DNA from: Undaria pinnatifida
Taxonomy: Eukaryota; Sar; Phaeophyceae; Laminariales; Alariaceae
Length of the DNA: 64,000 bases
Direction: 5' to 3'
Assembly (NCBI GenBank): GCA_012845835.1
Contig: JABAKD010000016.1
Location: 9,562,121-9,626,120, forward strand
Positions 53,497 through 63,923 of this stretch are shown piece after piece. Made by a program: the position numbers and the translations under genes. The notes under the pieces were generated by a model. It did not search any database and had not been told where the DNA came from. It saw only the letters and a program-made list of their open reading frames with translations. The first letter of the stretch is position 1, and each line of letters opens with the position of its first letter.

Positions 53497-54115
53497 TGAT
53501 TCTACGATAGCTCCCCCCCAAACCAGCGATTTTCTTTTAAACGAACGTTTCATGGCTGCTCGACACGAGAAAGGGATGCTCTTGATGAAAACAATATCTC
53601 GAGTTATGTTCTTGTTTTGCGACGGGGACTAGTTATCGAGAACGGCAACCTCGGAGTGAGTCATCCTACGGTGTAGGGGCTGCAGTTGTAGTACGATCGC
53701 GCCAAAAAAAGGTATACCTGGCCAATTGAGCTTCTAATGTAAGGAACTCCCGGTTAGCGAAGAAATTTCACACGAGGGTACATTTTATTTTGGGACTAAG
53801 GCATGTATAAGCTTGGTCGGGTTGTGCGAACGAATGCCTTCCAAGTCATGTAGTATCGGGTGAGATATTGAGCTCCTCATGTGAGGAGTGATGGGCTGAT
53901 GCTGTGCACCCCTACCGTGGGATGGCTCGTCTATACTAGTAGTTAATCTAACAACTGCAACCCTTACCGTGGGATGGCTCGAGTGGCAAGGGGGCACCGT
54001 AATCTAGGAGATAGGGCCGGGAGCTGGTTTCAAAACCTGCGATGTCGCGCTAAAGAAAAGTTGGGGGGGGGGGGGGGGGGGGAAGGGGAGGGCTACCGTA
54101 GAACGACTCACCTTG
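53497..54115 (-). mobile_element. TIR element family D, copy 4, with nested family A element
   Basis: On plus the left end is TTCTACGATAGCTCCCCCCC and the right end GGGAGGGCTACCGTAGAACG. The family A element 53658-53928 splits it. The flanking halves, CATGGCTGCTCGACACGAG and GAGCTGGTTTCAAAACC, match the two halves of copy 1 inverted. Confidence 0.65.
53658..53928 (-). mobile_element. TIR element family A, copy 3 (nested in family D)
   Basis: Ends GAGTCATCCTACGGTGTAGG and CACCCCTACCGTGGGATGGC. The interior (GGCATGTATAAGCTTGGTCG, GAGCTCCTCATGTGAGGAG) mirrors 1296-1549. Confidence 0.65.
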
Positions 54116-54260
54116 AGAGCAGCAGAAAAAAAATGGACCATAGAGTGCATCCTCGCTACTGCGTACGAGCATGCGTCGATATCAGGGCAAAAAAAATGAG
54201 AGTGCTTTAATAGAAATACCCGACATGAAGAATCCCATTGGCTTACTGTTAAAAATAGTA

Positions 54261-54365
54261 TTACGGGGGACCCTAGTAAATAGGACCTACGGTGGAGACA
54301 AAAACCTATATATTCATCTATTTTTACCAACAATATTTGGTCCTATTTACTATCGTCCTCCGTAA
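54261..54365 (+). mobile_element. Palindromic TIR element family E, copy 3
   Basis: TTACGGGGGACCCTAGTAAA to TTTACTATCGTCCTCCGTAA, 105 bases. Flanks AGTA / TACT allow a TA-type target duplication. Confidence 0.85.
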
Positions 54366-54481
54366 TACTCAGTATAAGGTAAACAAACCGAAAAAGTACG
54401 GGCGGGGGTAGGGGGGGGGGGGGGGGGGGGGGGGGGGCGGAGGGGGGCATATGAAATTCCAGGACGATTTGTGGTTAAATT

Positions 54482-54582
54482 ATTAACCCCCCCTGTATCT
54501 ATTACAACCGGAACCCGTTTTTGGGGACAAATTACTTGGAAATATAGTATGTGAGGGAAGGGGTTTTGGGGCTCTACAAGGA
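54482..54582 (-). mobile_element. Short TIR element family C, copy 3
   Basis: Contains CAACCGGAACCCGTTTTTGG, ATTACTTGGAAATATAGTAT and GGGGTTTTGGGGCTCTACAA; flanked left by a C run and right by a copy of the satellite-source element. Confidence 0.6.
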
Positions 54583-55167
54583 GCCCCGCCCCGTCGTTTC
54601 AGAAGACGAGAAAAAATCAGACTGAAATTTTGCTACGCGTGTACATCTATCGTAGCGATCGTCGGAGCGAGGGGAGAGGGGAACATGGGGACAGGCTTGT
54701 GTGCTGTTAGAACTGCAGAAACAACTGGCGATCGATGCATGCACTCTTGCTGATTACGGTCGAGGTTCACGCCGTTGTTTTTTCTGCCAGAGGGGGCTTT
54801 TTCACACGGGTCAAGACCCGACGCCCGCGGATCACGTCAGAGCTGGTTATAAAATCTCGCGGGTCAAAACGGGATCGGGTCAGGAGGTAGAGGTGTGTTG
54901 AAAATATCGCGGAACGGGTCGGGTTGGGTCAGGAGGCTTTCAAGACTCGTCTCGGGACGGGTTTACCCTGGTACTGTATACCTTAAACCCTTTCAGAGGC
55001 TATTTGTTCACTTTTGGAGCTTTGTGTAGCCTGTCCCAAAATTGGTTATGGTGGGAAAAAAACGAAAGAGAGTGCTATATAATGCCGTGGGTCATGAACA
55101 ATCTCATGGTGGTGCTTCCAGGTACGAAAACGACATATATATACCTGGGTATATAGATACTTCGAAG

Positions 55168-55203
<36 letters not shown>

Positions 55204-55245
55204 TTTTTCGGTGAACTTCCGACCGACGAATTTGGGTTATTATTT

Positions 55246-55350
55246 TTACGGGGGACCATAGTAAATAGGACCTACGGTACACACAAAAACCAATATATTT
55301 CCATATTTTGACTAGTAATATTTGGTCCTATTTACTATGGTCCCCCGTAA
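55246..55350 (+). mobile_element. Palindromic TIR element family E, copy 4
   Basis: TTACGGGGGACCATAGTAAA to TTTACTATGGTCCCCCGTAA, the most symmetrical copy. An (AT)n run precedes it at 55172-55200. Confidence 0.85.
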
Positions 55351-56049
55351 TAATTTCCGAACAAAAAAAAAATCAAGCCCCACGGAAGCGGCCGATCGCA
55401 GCACGCGTCTTAAGCTGCGAGAGGTGGGATATACATACCTTTTGTCTTTCTGAAGGCTCTTCACACGATAAACTACACCCTTCCTTGTAGCAAACCCACG
55501 GCCTAGCAGGTATCCGGTGTATATATACGAAGTATACAAACAAGAAATGTTGCCAACGAAAATAAGAACGGTGACTTTCGACGCGTGCTACACACAATAG
55601 AGAGGACCTGAGTGCACACCGCTTTTTTTTTTCTGGGCTCTCCATCACTTTCGGAGCTCATAAAGACATGTCTTTCTTAACCCAAAAGATTATTTGAAAA
55701 AAACAAAACAAAACTGGTATGATACCGTGTAGATGAAAGCATCCCTCGGCCCGGGGGTGCACAGCGAGAGAATCATCAAGCAAAAAAAAAATGGCCGATT
55801 ATTTCGGACTATTTTGGATTCAGGGAGCACCGTCATTTTCAAAGACCATTTCTTCACACAACAAGTGCTAACTTCTACCGTAGCACGAGCTTTTTACGGC
55901 GAATTTTGGGGGCTACTTTAAGGAGCCCCGACCGATCATTTAGGAAAATACATCCTAGCCAAAACACGCTAGCTAGGCCTCCGGTATCGAGGCGCGCGTT
56001 CCCTCCCCTCCCCGGCTCTCCGCCAGCGGGTCCAGCCTGCCGTCGGTAC

Positions 56050-59000
56050 TTGTATCGGACCCCAGTACAACGGGACCCTCAGCGTGAGGTCTAGCAACAA
56101 CCGCACGAAGTACACGGTGCCCGCCACCCACGCGGTCTCGGACAAAGCTTCCTGTCGAGGAGTATCTTCTCCGCGCAGCTCCACCGACGCCACCACAAAG
56201 AAAAAGCTAGACTGTTCAATAGTTGTTGTGGATTTCCATTTGAGAGGCCAAGGAGGGGGGGGGGGGGGGGGGGCGCGGGGGGGGGGGTGTACTCAGTTTT
56301 TGCATGGCCGTAGTCGTATGACTATAAACCCTCGCATCCAGCTACTAGGCCGGGACGGAGCACGGCGCCGGGGGGGGGGGGGGGGGNNNNNNNNNNNNNN
56401 NNNNNNNNNNNNNNNNNNNNNNNNNNNNNNNNNNNNNNNNNNNNNNNNNNNNNNNNNNNNNNNNNNNNNNNNNNNNNNNNNNNNNNNNNNNNNNNNNNNN
56501 NNNNNNNNNNNNNNNNNNNNNNNNNNNNNNNNNNNNNNNNNNNNNNNNNNNNNNNNNNNNNNNNNNNNNNNNNNNNNNNNNNNNNNNNNNNNNNNNNNNN
56601 NNNNNNNNNNNNNNNNNNNNNNNNNNNNNNNNNNNNNNNNNNNNNNNNNNNNNNNNNNNNNNNNNNNNNNNNNNNNNNNNNNNNNNNNNNNNNNNNNNNN
56701 NNNNNNNNNNNNNNNNNNNNNNNNNNNNNNNNNNNNNNNNNNNNNNNNNNNNNNNNNNNNNNNNNNNNNNNNNNNNNNNNNNNNNNNNNNNNNNNNNNNN
56801 NNNNNNNNNNNNNNNNNNNNNNNNNNNNNNNNNNNNNNNNNNNNNNNNNNNNNNNNNNNNNNNNNNNNNNNNNNNNNNNNNNNNNNATTTTTCTTTCTTT
56901 CTTTTTTGGTCGAGGTGAGGGTACAGAGTCACTCGTCGTGCGAGAGGCTCAAACCCTTCGGAAGTGGACGAAGGGGGTAGTAACATTTATTGACATGTCC
57001 CCCCCCCCCCCCGACCGTTATAATTGTTTTTCGCCATCCCCCCCCCCCCCCCTCTTCAAGGTTCCCCCCGCCCCCTCTTCGAGGTCCCCCCCCCCCCCCC
57101 CCTCTTCGAGGTTCCCCCCCCTCCCCCTTCGAGGTTCCGACATAGGCCAAGGCGATGAATGTGGTAGTTTTTGCACTAATCTTTGAAACACTTTTTCTTC
57201 AGAGATCTGGAACCCTCTTTTTTTCTTTCTTTTTTTCTTCTTCGGGCGGCTTACCATGACACTCGCGCGATCGATCGGATACCCCCTCCGGGGGGGGGGC
57301 CGTTTTTATTTCCCTCTTCAAAAAAAAAACAAAAACTTGTTTGTGTTTGTGTTTCGCGTTTTTTTTTTTTTGAATCAAAACTTTTTCCGTGTATGTGTTT
57401 CGCGGTCTTAATTCGAGAGAGAGTTGTGTGTGTATCGCGGTTTCAATCTCAACCTTTTTTGTGTGTGAATTTGTTTTCACGGTTTTAATCAAAAACCTTT
57501 CGTGTGAACATGTTATTCGCGTTTTTTTTCTCGCGATATATTATATATCATGGTATTATGTACCGTACACCATTGCCATTTGAAACGTTTTTTTTTTTTT
57601 TTCGTTTCACTTTGCCAAGGCAAAAAACAAAAAAAAAATCGCTCCTTTGATAGAGGTACTTTAGGCTTTAGCTAAACCGGGCGTGTAATACCACAACAAG
57701 ATCGTAGCCGTGCTCCGTAGTGGCATACTACACCTGTTTACTCAAAACAGAGAAGCAAACATTTTTCACTCGGCTAAAAAAAACAAGCAGGTGACTTTCT
57801 CGTGGGTCCTAAGGGTGATCCAACCCGACCCGTGAGATCTAACAAAACAACTCCTGTCAGGACCCGACCCGTATAAGATTTTGAACACCCCCCGACCCGT
57901 GCGAACCCGGCCCGCGAGATTTTGAGGAAAACCTCGTGGCCCGTCGTCGGGTCGTTTCCGTGACAAGCTCCCTGGTGGTAAACAAGCAAAAACGTGAGTT
58001 CACAGAGAGCAAAAAACGCCAGCATTGGGAAACCCACCTCGCACAAATGGAACACCCAAAGAAGAATCAGCACGAGCCCTCGGTGCGCTGACTCGCCGCA
58101 GGGCCAAGAGCGACCCTGCCGGGCACGTTCCTCCACCATCTCCTCTGCCCATCCTCTGGGTGGCGCAAAGTTGGGAGGCGGGGCAGGGGGCACGGGGGCG
58201 GGGGGGGGGGGGGGGGGGTCGAAAGGGGTCAATACGCCCAATTGTTGAACATCGATTGACTACTCGTAGCGTCCGTGTACTGACAGGCTGGCTGATGGCT
58301 GCTCCTCCTGTTCTATATACCGAGGAACACATTAATAGTAACTGTCTGTATACCCCCCTTCACCGTCTCCTCTGCCTATCTTCTGGGCGGAAGGGCGACG
58401 ACGGGCAGAATACATAGTAGGGAGAGCGGTTGGGGGGGGGGGGGGTACTAATTGGCTGCTTGCCTCAGTCATTTGAACACTACTGACCATGCACCCCTTT
58501 CGAGGCGGAGCACACCGTTCCTACTCCGAGTGGAGACACCTCCAACATTTGGGCGCTCATCACGTTTCTTCCATATATTACATCCAAACTGCTTGCTCAT
58601 CCTGTCCCCATCCTGTTTCACCGTTTCGGACACCATCTATCTCTCCTAGGATAGCGATCGTTTTCTCTCTCGTCTACCAAACTCTTCCATGTCACACACG
58701 TCTGATTTCCTCATCTTCTCCTCTAACGCATCCCGTTCCTTCTTGTATATTTCACATTCTCCTAAACTGTGTGAGTCCTACTCTCTAATGTTGTGCCACA
58801 CGGGCGCATATGTGCATCCATGTCCTCCTGCTCCCGACTACTGGTATATCTCTTTTTCTTTCTGGTAGATCCAGGTCCCCTACACGTAATCGTAGTTTTA
58901 AGCTTTTTCGCGTAGTCCATTGGGCCGTGCAGATACGTTTTCATTCCAATACCTTCCCTCAACCCCCTGCATATCTCTCTTATGTGGCTCTCGTCTTTCA

Positions 59001-62000
59001 CCTTATTTATCAGCGCTAATCTTTCCCTTTCTTCATATATATGTTTCTTCTACCTCTGTCTTGTACCCGCCAAACTTCTCTGTAGACAGTATATCTTATT
59101 GGTTTCCTCATAACTCCTTCCATATTTTCTCAACTACGTTATCCCATACCAGGTATTATTCTAGCTCGGGGGGCTGGGGGGCGTACTCATTGCTTGCTTG
59201 CCGTAGTTAGTATTATTAGTAGTTTGTATCATTGACCACGCATCCCTTTAGAGACGGGCCACCGTTCCTTTACTCATAACAGAGACACCTCCAACATTTG
59301 GGCTCTTACCCACGTTTTATGTTGCACATACTGGTATATAATTTTCCTTGTCTTTTCCCCTCCTGTTTCGTATTTGGTGGTCAACATCTATCTCCTATCT
59401 TCAACATTCGTGCGAAATTAACCCCTCTCCCTCCCTCTCCCTCCCTCTCCCTCCCTCCCTCCCTCCCTCACTCCCCCCCTCCCTCCCTCCCTCCCTCCCT
59501 CCCTCCTGCTCTTCCTCCTTCCATCCATCCCTTCCTCCCCGCAAGGCCCTCCCCTTCCCACCCCCCCCCTTCTCTACCACCCTCCCTCCTCCCCCTTCCC
59601 GCCAACCCCCACCACCTCGCCCTATCTCCCTCCTTGTCCCACCTGTCGAGTGCCTGCATGGCCTCCCACGATACCGACACGAGAGAGTTGAGTATCGAAA
59701 AGGCGATGAAGGTGTCCGAGCTCTTGGCTTCCATGTCGTTCCAGACAGAGATCAGGGCCACCGTCTGCAACAGCATCTGCATCACACGTACAGCAAACGT
59801 CCGTACAACGTAGGGTTTTGCTTGTGCGCGGCTTTCTTGGCCGCCCCCAGAGCACCACAACGCTCCCGCCGAACATTCGACTGCTAGTACCTGGTATTCT
59901 CAACAAGCCGCTTTGGTTTGTTGGTAGTACACGAAGGTTTGACGATACTGCCTGGCGTGCTCGAGTTTTCGTGAAAACCCCAAACTCAAGAGATGCAACA
60001 TCCAAAGCAACCCTGAACGACGCGGGCAGAGCCAGAGGCGCTCCCCGCGCATCAGTAGTAGTAGTTGGTCCATACAAGACTATACATGCTACCCGCCTTA
60101 CGCCTTCACACAAAAGTGAGGACAGTCGGGGCATACACAGGGGTACCCCCCATTTTTTTTAATGCTGTGAATAGTATAGACGCGTGGTACGACAAAGGCA
60201 GCACTTTTCGTCTGAAATGCTTTCTCAATGATGGGCCCAAAATGGTCGGAGATTGGATTGAGGTATACCTCTTTCTGGCGAAAACGTTTTTCTGAATGAC
60301 GAGAATCCTTAACCCCAAATGGTCGTAGATTGGATTAAGGTATACCTCTTTCTGGCGAAAACGTTTTCTGAATGACGAGAATCCTTAACCCCAAATGGTC
60401 GGATATTGGATTAAGATGTACCTCTTTCTGGCGAAAACGTTTTTCTGAATGACGAGAATCCTTAACCCCAAATGGTCGGAGATTGGATTAAAAAGTATAC
60501 CTCTTTCTGGCGAGAACGTTTTTCTGAATGACGAGAATCCTTAACCCCAAATGGTCGGAGATTGGATTAAGGTATACCTCTTTCTGGCGAACCCGTTTTT
60601 CTGAATGACGAAAATCCTTAACCTCAAATGGTCGGAGATTGGATTAAGGTATATACCTCTTTCTGGCGAAAACGTTTTCTGAATGACGAGAATCCTTAAC
60701 CCCAAATGGTCGGAGATTGGATTAAGGTATATACCTCTTTCTGGCGAAAACGTTTTTCTGAATGACGAGAATCCTTAACCCCAAATGGTCGGAGATTGGA
60801 TTAAGGTATACCTCTTTCTGGCGAACCCGTTTTTCTGAATGACGAAAATCCTTAACCCCAAATGGTCGGAGATTGGATTAAGGTATATACCTCTTTCTGG
60901 CGAAAACGTTTTCTGAATGACGAGAATCCTTAACCCCAAATGGTCGGAGATTGGATTAAGGTATATACCTCTTTCTGGCGAAAACGTTTTTATGAATGAC
61001 GAGAATCCTTAACCCCAAATGGTCGGAGATTGGATTAAGGTATATACCTCTTTCTGGCGAAAACGTTTTTCTGAATGACGAGAATCCTTAACCCCAAATG
61101 GTCGGAGATTGGATTAAAAGGTATACCTCTTTCTGGCGAAAACGTTTTTCTGAATGACGAGAATCCTTAACCCCAAATGGTCGGAGATTGGATTAAAAGG
61201 TATACCTCTTTCTGGCGAAAACGTTTTTCTGAATGACGAGAATCCTTAACCCCAAATGGTCGGAGATTGGATTAAAAGGTATACCTCTTTCTGGCGAAAA
61301 CGTTTTTCTGAATGACGAGAGTCCTTAAACCAAAATCGTCGGAATTTTTGGTGGACATTTATTTTTATTGCGTGATTCTCGTTCTACACCTAGGCCATCT
61401 GGGGCATTTTTTTTTCAATAATCCGGGGGGTACTCGTACGTAGCATAGCATAGCAGCAGTTTTTTTGTTGTTTTTTTTTTCTCTCCAAAGATATCAGTTT
61501 TTTTTTCCAAGGGAGAGGAGGTCTTTAAAAGCTCCCAAATCGAGGGGTAGTATTAAGAAAAAAAAGTGGTGCTACACCTCTATCGCAGCACGCGTCTATA
61601 CTTATTGACAGTATGAAAAAAAAATAGGACTTGCGTTCAGGAAATGGAGGGGATCAGAGCCCGTTTAAGCACTTCGAGGCACCCCACGACAAGGTAGTTG
61701 GTAGTCTTACTACGGCAGCCCCCCCCAACTTTTCTCTGACGAAGTCGCTTGCGTTAAGGAAATGGAGGGGATCGGGGCCCCCGTTTGAGCACTTCGAGGC
61801 ACCCCAAGGTGGGGTAGTTGGTAGTCTTACTACGGTAGTCCCCCCCAACTTTTCTCTGACGAAATCGCTTGCGTTAAGGAAATGGAGGGGATGAGGGCCC
61901 CCGTTTGAGCACTTCGAGGCACCCCACGGTGGGGTAGTTGGTAGTCTTACTACGGTAGCCCCCCCCAACTTTTCTCTGACGAAGTCGCTTGCGTTAAGGA

Positions 62001-63217
62001 AATGGAGGGGATCGGGGCCCCCGTTTGAGCACTTCGAGGCACCCCACGGTGGGGTAGTTGGGAGTCTTCCTACGGTCTAGCCCCCCCCCCCAACTTTTCT
62101 TCAACGAAAATCGCCCCGGTTTTGAAACCAGCTCCCGGCAGTTGACTCCTGAAGAACGGCGACCTTTGCCACCCCGACGGCCAATCGTTCGATAATCCTT
62201 GTTCGCAGACAAAAAAAAGAATACAGGAAGATGTGTGTTCTTGATATAGCGTGCTTCCTCGTGTCGAGCAGCCATGAAAAATTTCGTTATTGAAGAAAGT
62301 AGTGGGTTGTGGGGGGGGGAGGGTGCTAGCGTAGGATCAGTCCGCGGAGAAGATTCTACAAGAATTTTCCTGAGCTCTCCTGGCATGATATATATGAGCA
62401 GCTCTGAAACACACCTCGACCGAAACATGCCTTCGAAGACAAAGAAGGCATTCGTTCGTCCGCGCAAGCAACCCGACCAACCACTTGCTAAAAGTCATCA
62501 CGCTAACCGATGGTTCCGGTCGGAAAAACAGTCTTTGCCCAAAACATGCGAACCCCACGGCGGGACGACTATCCGTAGCCCATACCTTACGCCTTGTTAC
62601 AGTAGGCTCCCAGGTGAGTGTACCACAACATGACTCACTGGTAAAATGATAACCTATTAACTCCTCCGAGCGCGGTGCTCCGGCGCCGCGTCCCCTGCGC
62701 CTTTGCCGGGCGTCGTGACGAACTTCATGGCGCTTGTCCGGGGCGAAATCAAGTTGAAGCTCACGCCATCTATCGCGCTACAACAGTGGGATCCGGAGGA
62801 TGCGCCAGCTAGCGTTGGGTTGCGAAAACAACTGAGTTAAATCGACACACGACGCGTATGAAAATACGTGGGAGTGCGGTGAGCTTGAGCTTTATGTTTC
62901 CCCATCCACCGGAGGATGAAAAAAAAAAAAAAAAAAAAAAAAATGACCTATTATTGCTAACCCGCAAAGTAAATCTTCTAGCGCTAGCACATAGCAGGTA
63001 CTTGAGCATAATAATACCATTCCGGTTTGGATATGGATGGGGGGGGAAAAAAACTACTGGGCGCAATAGGACACAGCATCTAAAAGGTAGGGGACACCCA
63101 CGGGCTTACCTGCGGTGCCGCCTCAAAACACGCCTCCACAAACTTGGCTATCTTGAAACCCCTGGTCTCTCGTTTTTTCCTCAAGCCTTCTCGGGCTTCC
63201 CACAACAGGCGGAGCTG
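56050..63217 (-). CDS. XK-related (XKR) family membrane protein, partial (3 exons seen)
   Basis: XKR proteins are multi-pass membrane proteins; some animal members scramble phospholipids. Minus-strand exons: 63110-63217, 59643-59776, and about 56050-56206. Phases agree (0, 2, 0). Exon 1 reads LWEAREGLRKKRETRGFK, then IAKFVEACFEAAPQ; the EAAPQ motif is an XKR hallmark. It joins exon 2, MLLQTVALISVWNDMEAK, then SDTFIAFSILNSLVSVSW, as two membrane segments. Exon 3 adds SETAWVAGTVYFVRLLLD and LTLRVPLYWGPIQ, matching the next XKR helix. Donors are CAG|GTAAGC and CAG|GTGGGA. The first and last exons are missing; the 500-base N gap falls in the intron before exon 3. Exon 1 has a tandem CAGCAG acceptor and the end of exon 3 is uncertain. 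Family assignment is from motif order only. Confidence 0.6.
56387..56886. other. Assembly gap (500 N)
   Basis: Exactly 500 N, following a G run at 56371-56386. The round size suggests a placeholder. Reading frames across it are meaningless. Confidence 0.98.
56887..59642. repeat. Low-complexity and duplicated sequence in an XKR intron
   Basis: C runs with CTTCGAGGT units at 57001-57135, T-rich tracts at 57225-57600, a G run at 58199-58218, and a diverged duplication pairing 58440-58660 with 59170-59405 (shared GAGACACCTCCAACATTTGG). CCCT-type tandem tracts at 59430-59640 are G-rich on the minus strand directly after the exon 2 donor. No gene seen. Confidence 0.55.
60170..61330. repeat. 79-bp satellite, about 14 copies
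   Basis: Unit includes TCTGAATGACGAGAATCCTT, AACCCCAAATGGTCGGAGAT, TGGATTAAGGTATACCTCTT and TCTGGCGAAAACGTTT. Higher-order variants (GCGAACCCG in place of GCGAAAACG) recur three units apart. The inverted unit contains GGGGTTAAGGATTCTCGTCA, the counterpart of the 21-bp satellite at 44190. It lies in an XKR intron. Confidence 0.95.
61640..62070 (+). repeat. 120-bp satellite, four copies, ending in a family D element
   Basis: Unit: GAAATGGAGGGGATCGGGGC, CCGTTTGAGCACTTCGAGGC, GTAGTTGGTAGTCTTACTAC, CCCCCCCAACTTTTCTCTGA. The unit includes the first 30 or so bases of family D, and the last unit runs directly into the complete family D copy at 62071. Confidence 0.9.
62071..62342 (+). mobile_element. 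TIR element family D, copy 5
   Basis: Left end CCTACGGTCTAGCCCCCCC, interior GGTTTTGAAACCAGCTCCCG and GTGTCGAGCAGCCATGAAAA, right end GGAGGGTGCTAGCGTAGGAT. Confidence 0.7.
62790..62943 (+). mobile_element. Poly(A)-ended retroposon tail, copy 2
   Basis: TGCGCCAGCTAGCGTTGGG through CCCCATCCACCGGAGGATG and a run of about 25 A. Close match to 41290-41440. Confidence 0.7.
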
Positions 63218-63248
63218 CTGTGCGAAAACATTCAACATCAAAATCATT

Positions 63249-63341
63249 GTTAACCCCTTTACAACTGGAAACCCGATTTTGGGGACAAAATTACTTGGAT
63301 TTAGTATAGGGAGGGGATTGGGGGCTCTAAAAGGGTTAACG
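63249..63341 (-). mobile_element. Short TIR element family C, copy 4
   Basis: GTTAACCCCTTTACAACTGG to GGGCTCTAAAAGGGTTAAC; the most intact ends, 93 bases. It begins about 30 bases upstream of the acceptor of the first visible XKR exon (minus strand). Confidence 0.8.
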
Positions 63342-63923
63342 GATACATCTACCGCTCTGGGCGGAAATGTGAGGATCGTAGTTTAGTTCATGTTACCGCC
63401 CCAACGATCCCTAAGAATATACCACAGGTACGCCTATAATATGGAGTGGAGTAAGCATGTGCATTGCACAGAAAATGGGGGGGACAAGTTTCGAGCTAGC
63501 ATCGAGGGATACTGTTGTAAGATATGCACTCTTTGACCGCTGAACTACGTGCAGCTACAGTCGGCGCTAACCGCATACCATAGATAATAAGCTCAGTAAT
63601 CAGGGTATATCTCCTATTTTATATTAGTGGTGAATGCTTGCTGTTATTTGGTGGATAAAACGCCGACTGCATCGTACCATATATAGCTCACTCAGTGGTT
63701 ACGATGTATCTCTACTTGACAGCTGCTAGCAGTAGTAGATGATTGCTGACATGAAACGGGGAAACGGTTGGCAGATAGAGGGTCATTAGAGAGATACTGC
63801 TACTACTACTACTGCTGCTATATAGAAGGATATTCGATTTTATATCGGAATGGCCCCTGAGCTAGATGCAGCCAGCGCTGACTGCATAGATAGACGGCTC
63901 TGTGGTTAGGTGTTGTATCTCTA
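63342..63923. other. Right flank, no gene seen
   Basis: Any upstream XKR exons are not recognised here. A segment at 63805-63845 repeats one at 12640-12690. A tRNA-like stretch at 63487-63560 (minus) is too degenerate to call. Confidence 0.4.

Larger units (their letters stand above)
48608..55968. other. Convergent region between MICU and XKR, repeat-rich
   Basis: No conserved gene is recognised. It holds elements of families A, C, D and E (51856-55350), a minisatellite of about 65 bp at 50400-50700 (unit near AAAATGTGCGGGGGAATAGA), duplicated GACCCGGGGACGTTGATTTA blocks at 49876 and 49926, GGGTC-rich elements and G or C homopolymers. A 64-base stretch at 55439-55502 (minus) could be a further XKR exon (frame GFATRKGVVYRVKSLQK, donor GTATGT), but this is weak. 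Confidence 0.45.

Noticed and set aside
55439-55502. Possible fourth XKR exon on the minus strand
   Set aside because: Open in one frame with a good GTATGT donor, but it is short, lies among repeats and matches no remembered XKR segment.
56084-56986. Open frames across the N gap on both strands
   Set aside because: They are made almost wholly of N.
62660-62780. Minus-strand coding-like stretch SFNLISPRTSAMKFVTTPGK
   Set aside because: It lies between two XKR exons that join directly in phase with good homology; no splice sites or homologue support it.
63487-63560. tRNA-like stretch on the minus strand
   Set aside because: An A-box-like GTAGTTCAGCGGT is present, but the anticodon and T stems do not pair and the B box is poor.
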